A stretch of DNA of 33,983 nt, taken from the NCBI GenBank assembly GCA_963598415.1, contig CAVBUH010000051.1, positions 1 through 33,983 of the forward strand. The letters are read 5' to 3'. The DNA is from Colimorpha_A sp900556615 (GTDB lineage Bacteria; Bacillota; Clostridia; Oscillospirales; CAG-272). The first letter of the stretch is position 1. Each line of letters begins with the position of its first letter. The translations under genes and the position numbers were made by a program. Of the stretch, positions 7,398 to 14,263 are shown piece after piece. Under the pieces are notes generated by a model. That model saw only the letters and a program-made list of their open reading frames with translations, was not told the origin of the DNA and did not search any database.

Positions 7398-7946
7398 ATT
7401 GATTTGCTTACCGTTGAAAAACAGTTTATTTCTTCCCATATTAAGGTCGGAGGGACGGTTGCCGATTTTACGATGGGAAACGGTCACGATACTCTTTGGC
7501 TTTCGGAGCAGGTGGGAGAAAACGGAAAAGTTTATGCCTTTGATATTCAGAGAGCGGCGCTGGAAAGCACAGATACCCTGCTGAAAAAATCAGGCTGTCC
7601 CGAAAATTATACTCTTATTCTCGATTCCCATGCCAATGCGGAAAAATATATTGAAGGTAAAATCTGCGCGGGAATGTTCAATCTCGGTTATCTGCCGGGC
7701 AGCGACAAAAAAGTGACGACTTTGCGAGAATCAACGCTTGCTGCGGTAAAAGCGGCGTTGAATCTCCTTGAGGACGGGGGAGGACTGCTTGTCGCCGTTT
7801 ATCCCGGACACGCGGAGGGTACGCTTGAAGGAATCATGCTTGACGAATTTTTTTCTTCTCTTGACAGAAAAAAGATTTCAGTTTCAAAGCTGATGATAGT
7901 CAATTCTCCCACGTCACCTTTCTTTTTTCTTGCCGAGAAAAAGTGA
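7395..7946 (+). CDS. mnmM: tRNA mnm5s2U34 methyltransferase MnmM (YtqB family)
   Basis: A 183-residue class I SAM-dependent methyltransferase of the YtqB family. In Bacillus subtilis this family is MnmM, which methylates the aminomethyl group of wobble uridine in tRNA. Motif I is unusual and diagnostic: ADFTMGNGHDT (residues 23-33). D50 in YAFDIQ should bind the SAM ribose. The family signature FNLGYLPGSDK is at 95-105 and VYPGHAEG follows. Cytoplasmic and full length. Either GTG at 7392 or ATG at 7395 can start it. The 3' end overlaps a terminator hairpin. The gene seems transcribed alone or with the next gene at 8292. Confidence 0.9.
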   Translation: MIDLLTVEKQFISSHIKVGGTVADFTMGNGHDTLWLSEQVGENGKVYAFDIQRAALESTDTLLKKSGCPENYTLILDSHANAEKYIEGKICAGMFNLGYLPGSDKKVTTLRESTLAAVKAALNLLEDGGGLLVAVYPGHAEGTLEGIMLDEFFSSLDRKKISVSKLMIVNSPTSPFFFLAEKK

Positions 7947-7981
7947 AGTCTTGCAAATGTCTGCGGAAATTTCACTTTTTT
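7938..7981 (+). terminator. intrinsic terminator after mnmM
   Basis: AAAAAGTGAA (7938-7947) pairs perfectly with TTCACTTTTT (7971-7980). The loop region contains a small GCA / TGC helix, and six Ts end at 7981. The mnmM stop codon lies within the left arm. The A tract on the left side means it could also work on the minus strand. Confidence 0.7.
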
Positions 7982-7989
7982 GGCACTTT

Positions 7990-8097
7990 TTAGGCAATAT
8001 CGCATGGTTCTGATGTACGACGCGCAGTCCGGTTTTTCGTCAGACGGCACCAATTGGGAAGGCAAGAGTGGACTCCTCTGCCGGCAAAATTTGTGAA
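7990..8097 (-). repeat. family A repeat copy 4 (type 2, one end missing)
   Basis: Inverted relative to copy 1. It begins TTAGGCAATATCGC, has the type 2 arm (GGTTCTGATGTACGACGCGC), then the core TTTTTCGTCAGAC, CACCAATT, GGCAAGAGTG, GACTCCTCTGCCGGCAAAATTTGTGAAG. It breaks off at about 8097 and is joined to a 28-bp piece like the left end of family C (GGGATCTCTAAAAATTCACTG). Confidence 0.75.
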
Positions 8098-8273
8098 GGG
8101 GATCTCTAAAAATTCACTGTTCACAGGGGCCTTCCTTTCTTTTCTTATCCAGAAAAGTTGTGGAACGTTTCTTCGGCAATTTACTTTATATGGATTCCGA
8201 ACATCGAAATTTTATTTTTTTACGAAAGCCGGCGGAAAGGTCCTCTTTTTCCTCTAATATGATTGATAAAAGA

Positions 8274-8294
8274 AAGGAATAAGTATTCCTTATG
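8274..8294 (+). promoter_or_regulatory. ribosome binding site buried in a hairpin before the AlaX-type gene
   Basis: AAGGAATA (8274-8281) is separated by AG from its perfect reverse complement TATTCCTT (8284-8291), which ends directly against the ATG at 8292. The AAAGGA that would bind the ribosome is the left arm of this stem. It is the second gene in a row here with a hairpin at the initiation site. A structure-dependent start, for example temperature sensitive, is conceivable but unproven. Confidence 0.5.
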
Positions 8295-9512
8295 ATTGAA
8301 CAACAAAAAATTAAGACCGTAAAGATCTATGATAAAGATCCGCTTTGTACCGAATTTGAAGCTAAGGTCATTTTCTGCAAAAAAAACGTAAAGGGAAGAT
8401 ATGAAATAATACTTGACAGGACGGCTTTTTTTCCGGGGGGAGGAGGACAGGTCTGCGACACGGGGATAATCGCTTCTGTTTCCGATGCGCAGAACGGAAC
8501 CGCCGTTCTTGAGGTTAAGGCTTCGGGAGAGAGCATTGTCCATGAAACCGATCGATATTTTCCTCCGGAAACAGCAGTATTGGGCTGTGTGAATAGAGAG
8601 ACTCGTATTTCCGGAATGGAGGCGCACAGCGGCGAGCATATCGTTTCCGCGCTTATGCACAGACGTTTCGGCTTTCATAACGTTGGCTTTCACATAGGGA
8701 GCAAGGATATAACCGCTGATTTTGACGGAGTTGTCACAGAGGAGCAGATGGCTCTGATAGAAGATGAAGCAAATGCCGCCGTAAGGGCTGATCTTCCGAT
8801 TACCGTTGTCTATCCCGACGAAAAGGAGCTTGAAACGCTTGAATACCGGAGCAAGCTGGATCTTACCTCCGATGTGAGAATTGTTTGTATAGGAGAGCTT
8901 GACAAATGTGCCTGCTGCGCGCCTCATCTCCCCAGCACGGGACGGATCGGTCTCATAAAGATTACGGGCTTTGTTCATTACAAGGGGGGCATAAGAGTGC
9001 ATATGCTCTGCGGCTCTGCGGCGCTTTCTTATGTCCGGGAGGAAGAGAGGATAAATGCCCGTCTTTGTACGCTTCTGTCCTCAAAGCCGGAAAAGCTTTT
9101 GGAATCGGTTTCCCGTTTGCTTGATGAAAATAAAAAACTGAGCGCGGAGATTGCAATGCTCAATGACTCAGTAAATTCTGCGATTTGCCGTACTCTTGAA
9201 AATAATTCCGTTCCCCTTTGTCTGTTCGATGGCAGAAAAGATGTAACCGCCATTCGTAAGCTGGCGATTTCGGCATCAGGGTATATAGGACTTCCGGTCG
9301 GCGTTTTTGGAGGTTCTGATGGAGATTTCAGATTTGTGATCGCCGGCTCGGATTTGAAAGCCCCATATTCGGTTTTTTCAGACTTGCTGAACTGCCGCGG
9401 AGGAGGCTCGGATTCTCTTGTTTGCGGTTCCGTATCTGCCTGCCGCAAGGAGATATCGGAAGCGTGGACAAAAGCTTTTGCTTCTGCTTTCGAAATAAAA
9501 ATGTATGATTAA
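8292..9512 (+). CDS. AlaX-type alanyl-tRNA editing protein
   Basis: A 406-residue relative of the editing half of alanyl-tRNA synthetase; such AlaX proteins hydrolyse mischarged Ser-tRNA(Ala) or Gly-tRNA(Ala). The beta-barrel segment carries FFPGGGGQ (46-53). The zinc site is complete: H112 and H116 (HSGEH), C208 and H212 (CCAPH). The C-terminal 140 residues contain a helical, coiled-coil-like stretch (about 265-300) and a DHHA1-like domain ending in a glycine-rich GGGSDSLVCG segment, which makes this the long AlaX form. No aminoacylation domain is present. The ATG abuts the hairpin described separately. Downstream are repeats C, A and B, and the neighbouring gene is convergent. Confidence 0.92.
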   Translation: MIEQQKIKTVKIYDKDPLCTEFEAKVIFCKKNVKGRYEIILDRTAFFPGGGGQVCDTGIIASVSDAQNGTAVLEVKASGESIVHETDRYFPPETAVLGCVNRETRISGMEAHSGEHIVSALMHRRFGFHNVGFHIGSKDITADFDGVVTEEQMALIEDEANAAVRADLPITVVYPDEKELETLEYRSKLDLTSDVRIVCIGELDKCACCAPHLPSTGRIGLIKITGFVHYKGGIRVHMLCGSAALSYVREEERINARLCTLLSSKPEKLLESVSRLLDENKKLSAEIAMLNDSVNSAICRTLENNSVPLCLFDGRKDVTAIRKLAISASGYIGLPVGVFGGSDGDFRFVIAGSDLKAPYSVFSDLLNCRGGGSDSLVCGSVSACRKEISEAWTKAFASAFEIKMYD

Positions 9513-9513
9513 A

Positions 9514-9672
9514 GGGTACCTTAAAAACCTCACTGCCCCAATCAGGCTTGATCTGTTTTCCGTCATTCGTCACCAAATCCTTGACATCTGTATGCGCTGT
9601 CTGTGAATTTTTTGCTTAGACTGATGAAAGAATCTCTTTGCCGTTTATGAACATAAAATTATCAGAGGCACC
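9514..9672 (+). repeat. family C repeat (full copy)
   Basis: About 160 bp. The left end GGGTACCTTAAAAACCTCACTG and right end ATCAGAGGCACCT are imperfect inverted repeats. Internal blocks shared with the copies at 21105 and 28001 are ATCAGGCTTGATCTGTTT, CCGTCATTCGTCAC, AATCCTTGA and AATCTCTTTGCC. It begins two bases after the AlaX-type gene's stop codon. No open frame. Confidence 0.75.
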
Positions 9673-9722
9673 TAAAAACACAGCGGCTTTTAGCGTCCCT
9701 CTATAAGGCTTTTCTGCTTTCT

Positions 9723-9882
9723 TTAAGGAAATATCGCCGGGCTCTGCACCTGTGGGGTAATTTTCTGTCATTCTTTACAAATTTCATCGGCAGAGGAGCG
9801 CTCCTGCCTCCTCTATTGGTATCGTCTGACAAAAAATAGGACTTCGCGTCTGTACCGTCAGAAACCGGCAGTATTGCCTTAG
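9723..9882 (+). repeat. family A repeat copy 5 (type 2 arms)
   Basis: It starts TTAAGGAAATATCGCCGGGC and ends CAGTATTGCCTTAG. The core is standard (TCATCGGCAGAGGAG, CCTCCTCTATTGGTATCGTCTGAC). Both arms are of type 2: left GCTCTGCACCTGTGGGG, right CTGTACCGTCAGAAACCGGC. It sits between family C (ends 9672) and family B (starts 9951). Confidence 0.75.
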
Positions 9883-9950
9883 AAATTTTCCTTTCCCCTT
9901 CTAAACAAAATATTTACGGCTGGCGGTAAAGCTGTTATCTGAATAAACAA

Positions 9951-10132
9951 CAAACGGGCTGTTGTGTTAAGCAACAAGCCCGGCAATTTCCCGGTCGGGA
10001 AAATGCCGAATCGAGTGTTTTTGACTGTATTTTCTTTGGATTATTATAAATTTAAATGGTCAAAATTGCGGATTTCATCCGCAAAACCCGACTTCGTGGG
10101 GCAGTCGCACATTAGTGCGACTGCCCCTTTTT
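9951..10132 (+). repeat. family B repeat copy 2 with intrinsic terminator
   Basis: A complete copy with four hairpins. (1) GGGCTGTTG / CAACAAGCCC at 9955-9982. (2) GGCAATTTCCCG / CGGGAAAATGCC at 9982-10007, one mismatch. (3) TTGCGGAT / ATCCGCAA at 10066-10084. (4) GGGGCAGTCGCAC (10098-10110), loop ATTA, GTGCGACTGCCCC (10115-10127), then TTTTT. Hairpin 4 with its T tract is a textbook terminator for the plus strand. The copy lies between convergent genes and leads straight into family A copy 6. Confidence 0.8.
10098..10132 (+). terminator. terminator hairpin of family B copy 2
   Basis: A perfect 13-bp GC-rich stem with a 4-nt loop is followed by five Ts. It can end plus-strand transcripts from the AlaX-type gene. 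Confidence 0.7.
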
Positions 10133-10136
10133 ATAT

Positions 10137-10310
10137 AGGGCAATACCGCCGGGTGTACAGCTAATGCCTTTATTGCGCATTTGCTTGCGTCTTTTCCGTC
10201 ATACTTCACAAATTTCGTTGGTAGAAGGGCTACTCTTGCTTCCTCAATTTGTATTGTCTGACGAAAAATCCGACGGCACAACTGCACAACAATCATTGTG
10301 CGGTATTGCT
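10137..10310 (+). repeat. family A repeat copy 6 (type 1 arms)
   Basis: It starts AGGGCAATACCGCCGGGTG and ends GTGCGGTATTGCTATAG. Core and arms are type 1 (CAACAATCATTGTGCGG). Both outer ends read TATAGG / CTATA instead of TTAAGG / CCTTAA. From 10311 to 10464 I see nothing beyond AT-rich spacer. Confidence 0.8.
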
Positions 10311-10464
10311 ATAGATATGAAAGTAGATTACCTTAAAAAGTGAAAATTCAATACAAAAAAGTCTTATCAAGGATATATATTGTTTCTCCTGCTGTTTATC
10401 TCCACGAAAGAGGGATGTTCAGAGTTGATTATGCTTCGGATAAAACAATGGCTTCCTGACCATG

Positions 10465-11499
10465 TTATTGCCCAGAAAGAACTGCTTTGGCACGATATTT
10501 CATAGGCACAAGTCCCTCCTTTTCAAGCCATAACACGGTGTCGCGCAATGTTTCCGTGAAGCCGCGGGGGAGATAGCCGAGTTCTCTTGAAGCCTTTTCA
10601 TGTGAAAAAGCACCGTTACTTCTTAAAGTGTAGAGAGAATAACGTGTGAAAAGCGGTTTTGTTCTCATTATTTTATAGTACGCTTCGGCAAGCGGAGCAA
10701 GAGGTTCTATGAACCACATCGGCAGATAGCTTCTAATTTTTTTCTGTCCGGTCAGATTATGAAGCGTGTCAAGCAGCTCTTTCACCGAGATATAATGTCC
10801 CGAAAGAATATAGCTTTCTCCGCTGTTTCCGTTCTCAAGGCAGCGCATTATCCCATCGCATACGTCTCTTACATCGACGAAATCATAGCCTCCCCGTACC
10901 CCGCTTATAAGCCTTTTTCTCAAATAATCAACAATAAGACGGGTGGTATGACCGATTTTTCTATCCCCCGGTCCGATCATGCCGGACGGATTCACGATAG
11001 AGGCATTAAGCCCCCGACGCGAAGCTTTGAGTACATAATTGCTTGCTTCCGCCTTCGTTTTCGCATAAAGCCCGAATACCTTATCCGGCTCATATACAGG
11101 TATTTCCGATATAAGTTCCCCTCTCTTTTTCTCAGTAATAGCATGAACACTGCTTACATATATAAATCGGGAAACCCCGTGTGCAAGGCTTGCGTCAACC
11201 ATATTTTTGGTGCCGGTCACATTCACGTCATAGACTGTTTGGTCATATTTTGAGGCTATGGAAACGATTCCGGCACAGTGAATAACGGACACCTCACATT
11301 CGCTTACTCCTTCAAAAAGTCTTTCAATGTCCTCTTTCCTTCTGATATCTCCCGATACAAGCCCGACGCCGGTGCCGGCGAAGAGATTTGTTTCGGAATT
11401 TTCAAAAACCCTTATTTCATCTCCTGTTTTTAGCAGCATACTTACAAGATTATATCCCAGATGTCCGAAGCCGCCTGTTATGAGGTAAACCTTTTTCAT
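10465..11499 (-). CDS. NAD(P)-dependent epimerase/dehydratase (extended SDR)
   Basis: A 344-residue extended short-chain dehydrogenase/reductase. The nucleotide-binding motif GGFGHLG (residues 9-15) and the catalytic YAKTK (Y145, K149) with S116/S117 are intact. Acid D51 in SGDIR is where these enzymes contact the adenine. The overall pattern (VTGTKNMVDAS, SSVHAI, DVRDVCDGI) is closest to 3-beta-hydroxysteroid dehydrogenase / dihydroflavonol-reductase-like bacterial proteins that act on sugars, lipids or polyprenyl compounds. The substrate is not predictable. The start is fixed by GAGGAGG eight bases upstream. It is a single-gene unit, divergent from the germination gene with family A copy 7 between. 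Confidence 0.88.
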   Translation of the reverse strand: MKKVYLITGGFGHLGYNLVSMLLKTGDEIRVFENSETNLFAGTGVGLVSGDIRRKEDIERLFEGVSECEVSVIHCAGIVSIASKYDQTVYDVNVTGTKNMVDASLAHGVSRFIYVSSVHAITEKKRGELISEIPVYEPDKVFGLYAKTKAEASNYVLKASRRGLNASIVNPSGMIGPGDRKIGHTTRLIVDYLRKRLISGVRGGYDFVDVRDVCDGIMRCLENGNSGESYILSGHYISVKELLDTLHNLTGQKKIRSYLPMWFIEPLAPLAEAYYKIMRTKPLFTRYSLYTLRSNGAFSHEKASRELGYLPRGFTETLRDTVLWLEKEGLVPMKYRAKAVLSGQ

Positions 11500-11632
11500 A
11501 TTTGCAACCTCCTCTTTCTCTCGATTCCGAGATATGTTTTATATCTATTATCAGTATAGCAGGCAAAAAAATATGTTTTGTGACATATTGATTAAAAATC
11601 GGTATATTTTCCAATAATAATGGATCGTGATA

Positions 11633-11812
11633 TTAAGGCAACACCGCCGGGTGCACGGCTAACGCCTTTGTTGCGTATTTGCTTGCCGCTTTTCCGTCAT
11701 ACTTCAGAAATTTCGTCGGCAGAGGGGTAACTCTTGCCTCCTCAATTTATATTATCTGACGAAAAATCCGGCGGCGCATCTGTACAACAATCATTGTGCA
11801 GTATTGCCTTAA
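11633..11812 (+). repeat. family A repeat copy 7 (type 1, near consensus)
   Basis: Exactly 180 bp with clean ends TTAAGGCAACACCGCC and GCAGTATTGCCTTAA, so TTAA stands at both outer borders. It is a good reference copy: left arm GGGTGCACGGCTAACGCC, core CGTCATACTTCAGAAATTTCGTC, right arm CAACAATCATTGTGC. It lies in the divergent region between the SDR gene and the germination gene. Confidence 0.85.
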
Positions 11813-11931
11813 AAAATCTCGGTTATGCCGGAGTTTATATGAAATAAAATTTATATGAAATAAAATAAGACGGTTCATAATTGCCGATATGTCGGGTAAT
11901 AATATACAGAGAAACATTTTTCGGAGGATCT

Positions 11932-13302
11932 ATGGACGGTTATAAAAAGCTTACCGAATCGCTTGATGGTTTACTCGGAGTAGCCGCAAGCTTTGATATC
12001 CAGAGAAGGGAATTAAAAGCGGCAGGAAACTATGACGCTTCATTTTACTCTGTCGCAGGATTGCTTGATGAAGATATCGCAGAGAAGCTGCTTGAATTTG
12101 TTATAAAAGCCGATTCACCTGAAATATGCATCTACAATCTTCCGCATCACGATGTAACGCTGAGTTCCGATGCGAAGACGCTGAGTGCGGGAGTGCTCTC
12201 CGGCAAAGCGGTGCTTATCGTATCGGGAATTCCGGTCGGAGCGATTATTGACGCGAAAAGTTATCCCCTGCGTTCTGTGGAAGAGCCGGAGAACGACCGC
12301 GTTCTGCGAGGTCCTCGGGACGGCTTTGCGGAATCTCTCGTCAGAAACACCTCCCTTATTCGGCGAAGGCTGCGAGATCCCATGCTGAGAGCCGAGAGGA
12401 TTACGGTCGGAAATCCGGCAGGCTGCGACATAGCACTATGTTATGTGGAGGGAAAGGCAAATTCTGAGTTTGTAAGCAAAATGAGAGCTAAGCTGAATTC
12501 CATAAAGGTTTCGGCGCTCAATATGTCTCAGGAAAGTCTGGCGGAATGTCTTATTCACCGCGGTTGGTATAATCCCTTTCCCAAAATTCGATATACGGAA
12601 CGCCCTGATACGGCGGCTGCGATGCTTGAGGAAGGAAGCGTAATAATCGTATGTGATAATTCACCGCAGGTTATGATGCTTCCGACGGGAATTTTTGACT
12701 TTCTTCAGGAGACGGATGATTTTTATTTTCCGCCGCTGTCGGGAACATATTTACGGATTACGCGGATGTTTATCTTTTTTTTGGCGTTCATTCTGACACC
12801 GCTGTGGTATCTTCTCATAAAAACGCCGGATTCACTTCCGAGCTGGCTTGAATTTATCAATATAAACGAGCCCGCTGCCGTACCGCTGCTGATGCAGCTT
12901 TTGCTTGCGGAGTTTATGATAGACGGACTTAAGCTTGCTTCTCTGAATACGCCGAGTATGCTGGGAAATTCCCTTTCGGTGGTAGGCGGACTTATACTCG
13001 GAGATTATGCAGTGGACGCAGGTTGGTTTTCTCCGCAGACGATATTGTATATGGCTATCGTGGCGATTGCCTCCTTTACACAGCAGAGCTATGAACTCGG
13101 CTATGCGGTAAAATTCCTCAGAATTCTTCTCCTGCTTGCTGTAGAATTTTTCGGAGTGTGGGGATTTATTGTCGGACTGCTGCTTTCGGTTGTTCTGATT
13201 GCGTTGAACAAAACGGTGGACGGAAGTCGGTCATATCTCTATCCGCTTGTTCCTTTTAACGGTAAGGCGCTTTTACGCCTGCTTATAAGAAGAAAGCTCT
13301 GA
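11932..13302 (+). CDS. GerA-family spore germination protein (SpoVAF-like)
   Basis: A 456-residue inner-spore-membrane protein of the GerA/SpoVAF family, which takes part in nutrient receptors or the SpoVA channel during germination. The soluble N-terminal half contains the family motif RGPRDGF (126-132) followed by NTSLIRRRLRDP. The C-terminal half has about four to five membrane segments starting with FIFFLAFILTPLWYLL, and it ends YPLVPFNGKALLRLL, as SpoVAF does. An upstream in-frame ATG exists, but GGAGG stands seven bases before the ATG at 11932. TCATA, a 16-bp gap and TAATAATA upstream resemble a sigma-G/F promoter (weak inference). No gerB, gerC or other spoVA gene is adjacent, so it is an orphan. 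Confidence 0.88.
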   Translation: MDGYKKLTESLDGLLGVAASFDIQRRELKAAGNYDASFYSVAGLLDEDIAEKLLEFVIKADSPEICIYNLPHHDVTLSSDAKTLSAGVLSGKAVLIVSGIPVGAIIDAKSYPLRSVEEPENDRVLRGPRDGFAESLVRNTSLIRRRLRDPMLRAERITVGNPAGCDIALCYVEGKANSEFVSKMRAKLNSIKVSALNMSQESLAECLIHRGWYNPFPKIRYTERPDTAAAMLEEGSVIIVCDNSPQVMMLPTGIFDFLQETDDFYFPPLSGTYLRITRMFIFFLAFILTPLWYLLIKTPDSLPSWLEFININEPAAVPLLMQLLLAEFMIDGLKLASLNTPSMLGNSLSVVGGLILGDYAVDAGWFSPQTILYMAIVAIASFTQQSYELGYAVKFLRILLLLAVEFFGVWGFIVGLLLSVVLIALNKTVDGSRSYLYPLVPFNGKALLRLLIRRKL

Positions 13303-13313
13303 TGACTGCTTTT

Positions 13314-13492
13314 TTAGGCAATACCGCCGGATTCTGACGGTGCAGAGCACAGTCATATTTTTTGTCAGACGATACCAATTTGAGAAGGCAAGAGTGACTC
13401 TCTGTCGGCAAAATATGTGAAGTATGACGGAAAATTGTCTCGCAGGTGAATCATCAAAGCGCGAGGCATGAGCCCGGCGGTATTGCCTTAAG
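13314..13492 (-). repeat. family A repeat copy 8 (type 2 arms)
   Basis: Inverted copy of about 180 bp: TTAGGCAATACCGCCGGATTCTGACGG at the left, GCCCGGCGGTATTGCCTTAA at the right. Both arms are type 2. The core reads TTTTTTGTCAGACGATACCAATT and GGCAAGAGTGACTC. It starts 12 bp after the germination gene, and its right end shares the bases TTAAGGAAT with the left end of family D. Confidence 0.8.
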
Positions 13493-13656
13493 GAATCACT
13501 GAATAAATCGTCAACGCATCTTTCCGGCTGATTTATTGTCCGGTATCGTTAAAAAACCTTGAAATATTAACCATATATTCCTGCGTTTTTTGCCTTGCCG
13601 TTCAAAAAAATCATCTCGGATATCCTGCATAGCCGATTTATTCAGCAATTCCTTAA
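13488..13656 (+). repeat. family D repeat (full copy)
   Basis: About 169 bp flanked by long inverted ends: TTAAGGAATCACTGAATAAA at the left and TTTATTCAGCAATTCCTTAA at the right, 18 of 20 positions paired. The interior has no open frame. A half copy lies at 2911-2981. The TTAAGG border is shared with the end of family A copy 8. Confidence 0.75.
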
Positions 13657-13674
13657 GTTTCTTTTTAAAGCCTG

Positions 13675-13703
13675 TTGACATTTTGATAATTTAGTACTAT
13701 AAT
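13675..13703 (+). promoter_or_regulatory. consensus promoter for the TauE/SafE-like gene
   Basis: TTGACA at 13675-13680 and TATAAT at 13698-13703 with a 17-bp spacer. A perfect operator palindrome starts seven bases after the -10 box, over the expected transcription start. Confidence 0.85.
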
Positions 13704-13709
13704 AGCAGT

Positions 13710-13731
13710 GTAGTGAAAGCGCTTTCACTAC
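13710..13731. promoter_or_regulatory. perfect LacI/CcpA-type operator
   Basis: A 22-bp perfect palindrome: left half GTAGTGAAAGC, right half GCTTTCACTAC. Its centre TGAAAGCGCTTTCA fits the catabolite-response-element consensus TGWAANCGNTNWCA at every position, and it has the central CG typical of LacI-family operators. Placed over the +1 region, it should repress by blocking initiation. Whether CcpA or a local LacI-type regulator binds cannot be told; no regulator gene is in the window. Confidence 0.8.
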
Positions 13732-13772
13732 TCTGACGGTATGAATGAATTTGATGAACGGAAGACCGGTAT

Positions 13773-14129
13773 ATGTTTTTTATGGATATGGTTGCTTCCT
13801 TTTTAATCTCTGTGCTCGCCGGAATGGGAGTCGGGGGCGGAGGACTGCTTGTTATCTATCTTTCTTTGGTCAGAAATATCGATCAGCTTGCCGCACAAGG
13901 AATCAATTTGCTGTTTTTTGTTTGCGCATCTCTTTCAGCGCTTGTTGTTAACATCAAAAAACGTTCGCTGAAGCTTATGCCCATTTTAATGCTTTCCGTT
14001 TCCGGAGCGTTATTTGCCATTATAGGATCGTTTATGGCGTCTATGATAGATGTATCTTTACTCAGAAAGCTTTTCGGAGGGCTCCTTATTATATCCGGAG
14101 GAGCATCGTTCTTTGACAAAATGAAATAA
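13773..14129 (+). CDS. half-length TauE/SafE-like membrane protein
   Basis: A 118-residue, very hydrophobic protein with three to four membrane segments. The early glycine-rich ISVLAGMGVGGGGLLVIYL and the ending FGGLLIISGGASFF match one repeat of the TSUP (TauE/SafE) anion exporters, which normally have two such repeats and about 250 residues. It may work as a homodimer or pair with another half gene elsewhere. The start ATG follows GGAAG by eight bases; an in-frame stop lies just upstream, so no longer start exists. It has its own promoter and operator. The substrate is unknown; sulfur oxyanions or organic anions are usual for the family. Confidence 0.75.
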   Translation: MFFMDMVASFLISVLAGMGVGGGGLLVIYLSLVRNIDQLAAQGINLLFFVCASLSALVVNIKKRSLKLMPILMLSVSGALFAIIGSFMASMIDVSLLRKLFGGLLIISGGASFFDKMK

Positions 14130-14196
14130 GGTGTGATATTTAACATTTAATTTCACATAAATGCGTGTTTATGTTACAAAAATATTAAAATTACAG

Positions 14197-14225
14197 TTGC
14201 AATATAACAAAAAATGTGATATTAT
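14197..14225 (+). promoter_or_regulatory. promoter for hppA
   Basis: TTGCAA at 14197-14202, a 17-bp AT-rich spacer and TATTAT at 14220-14225. It is 38 bp from the hppA start codon. The surrounding DNA from 14130 is strongly AT-rich, with no other dyad that stands out. Confidence 0.6.
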
Positions 14226-14263
14226 ATTAACAGAAATAAAATTTATCCGGAGGTCTCTCTTGT

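Noticed and set aside
10075..10296. short proteins with a GSRTNVRLP string read from repeats B and A
   Set aside because: The same string arises wherever family B hairpin 4 is translated. Paired stem changes show that structure, not protein, is conserved.
14130..14160. TGTGA...TCACA pair that looks like a CRP site
   Set aside because: The half-sites are 16 bases apart instead of 6, and CRP-type regulation is not expected at that spacing.
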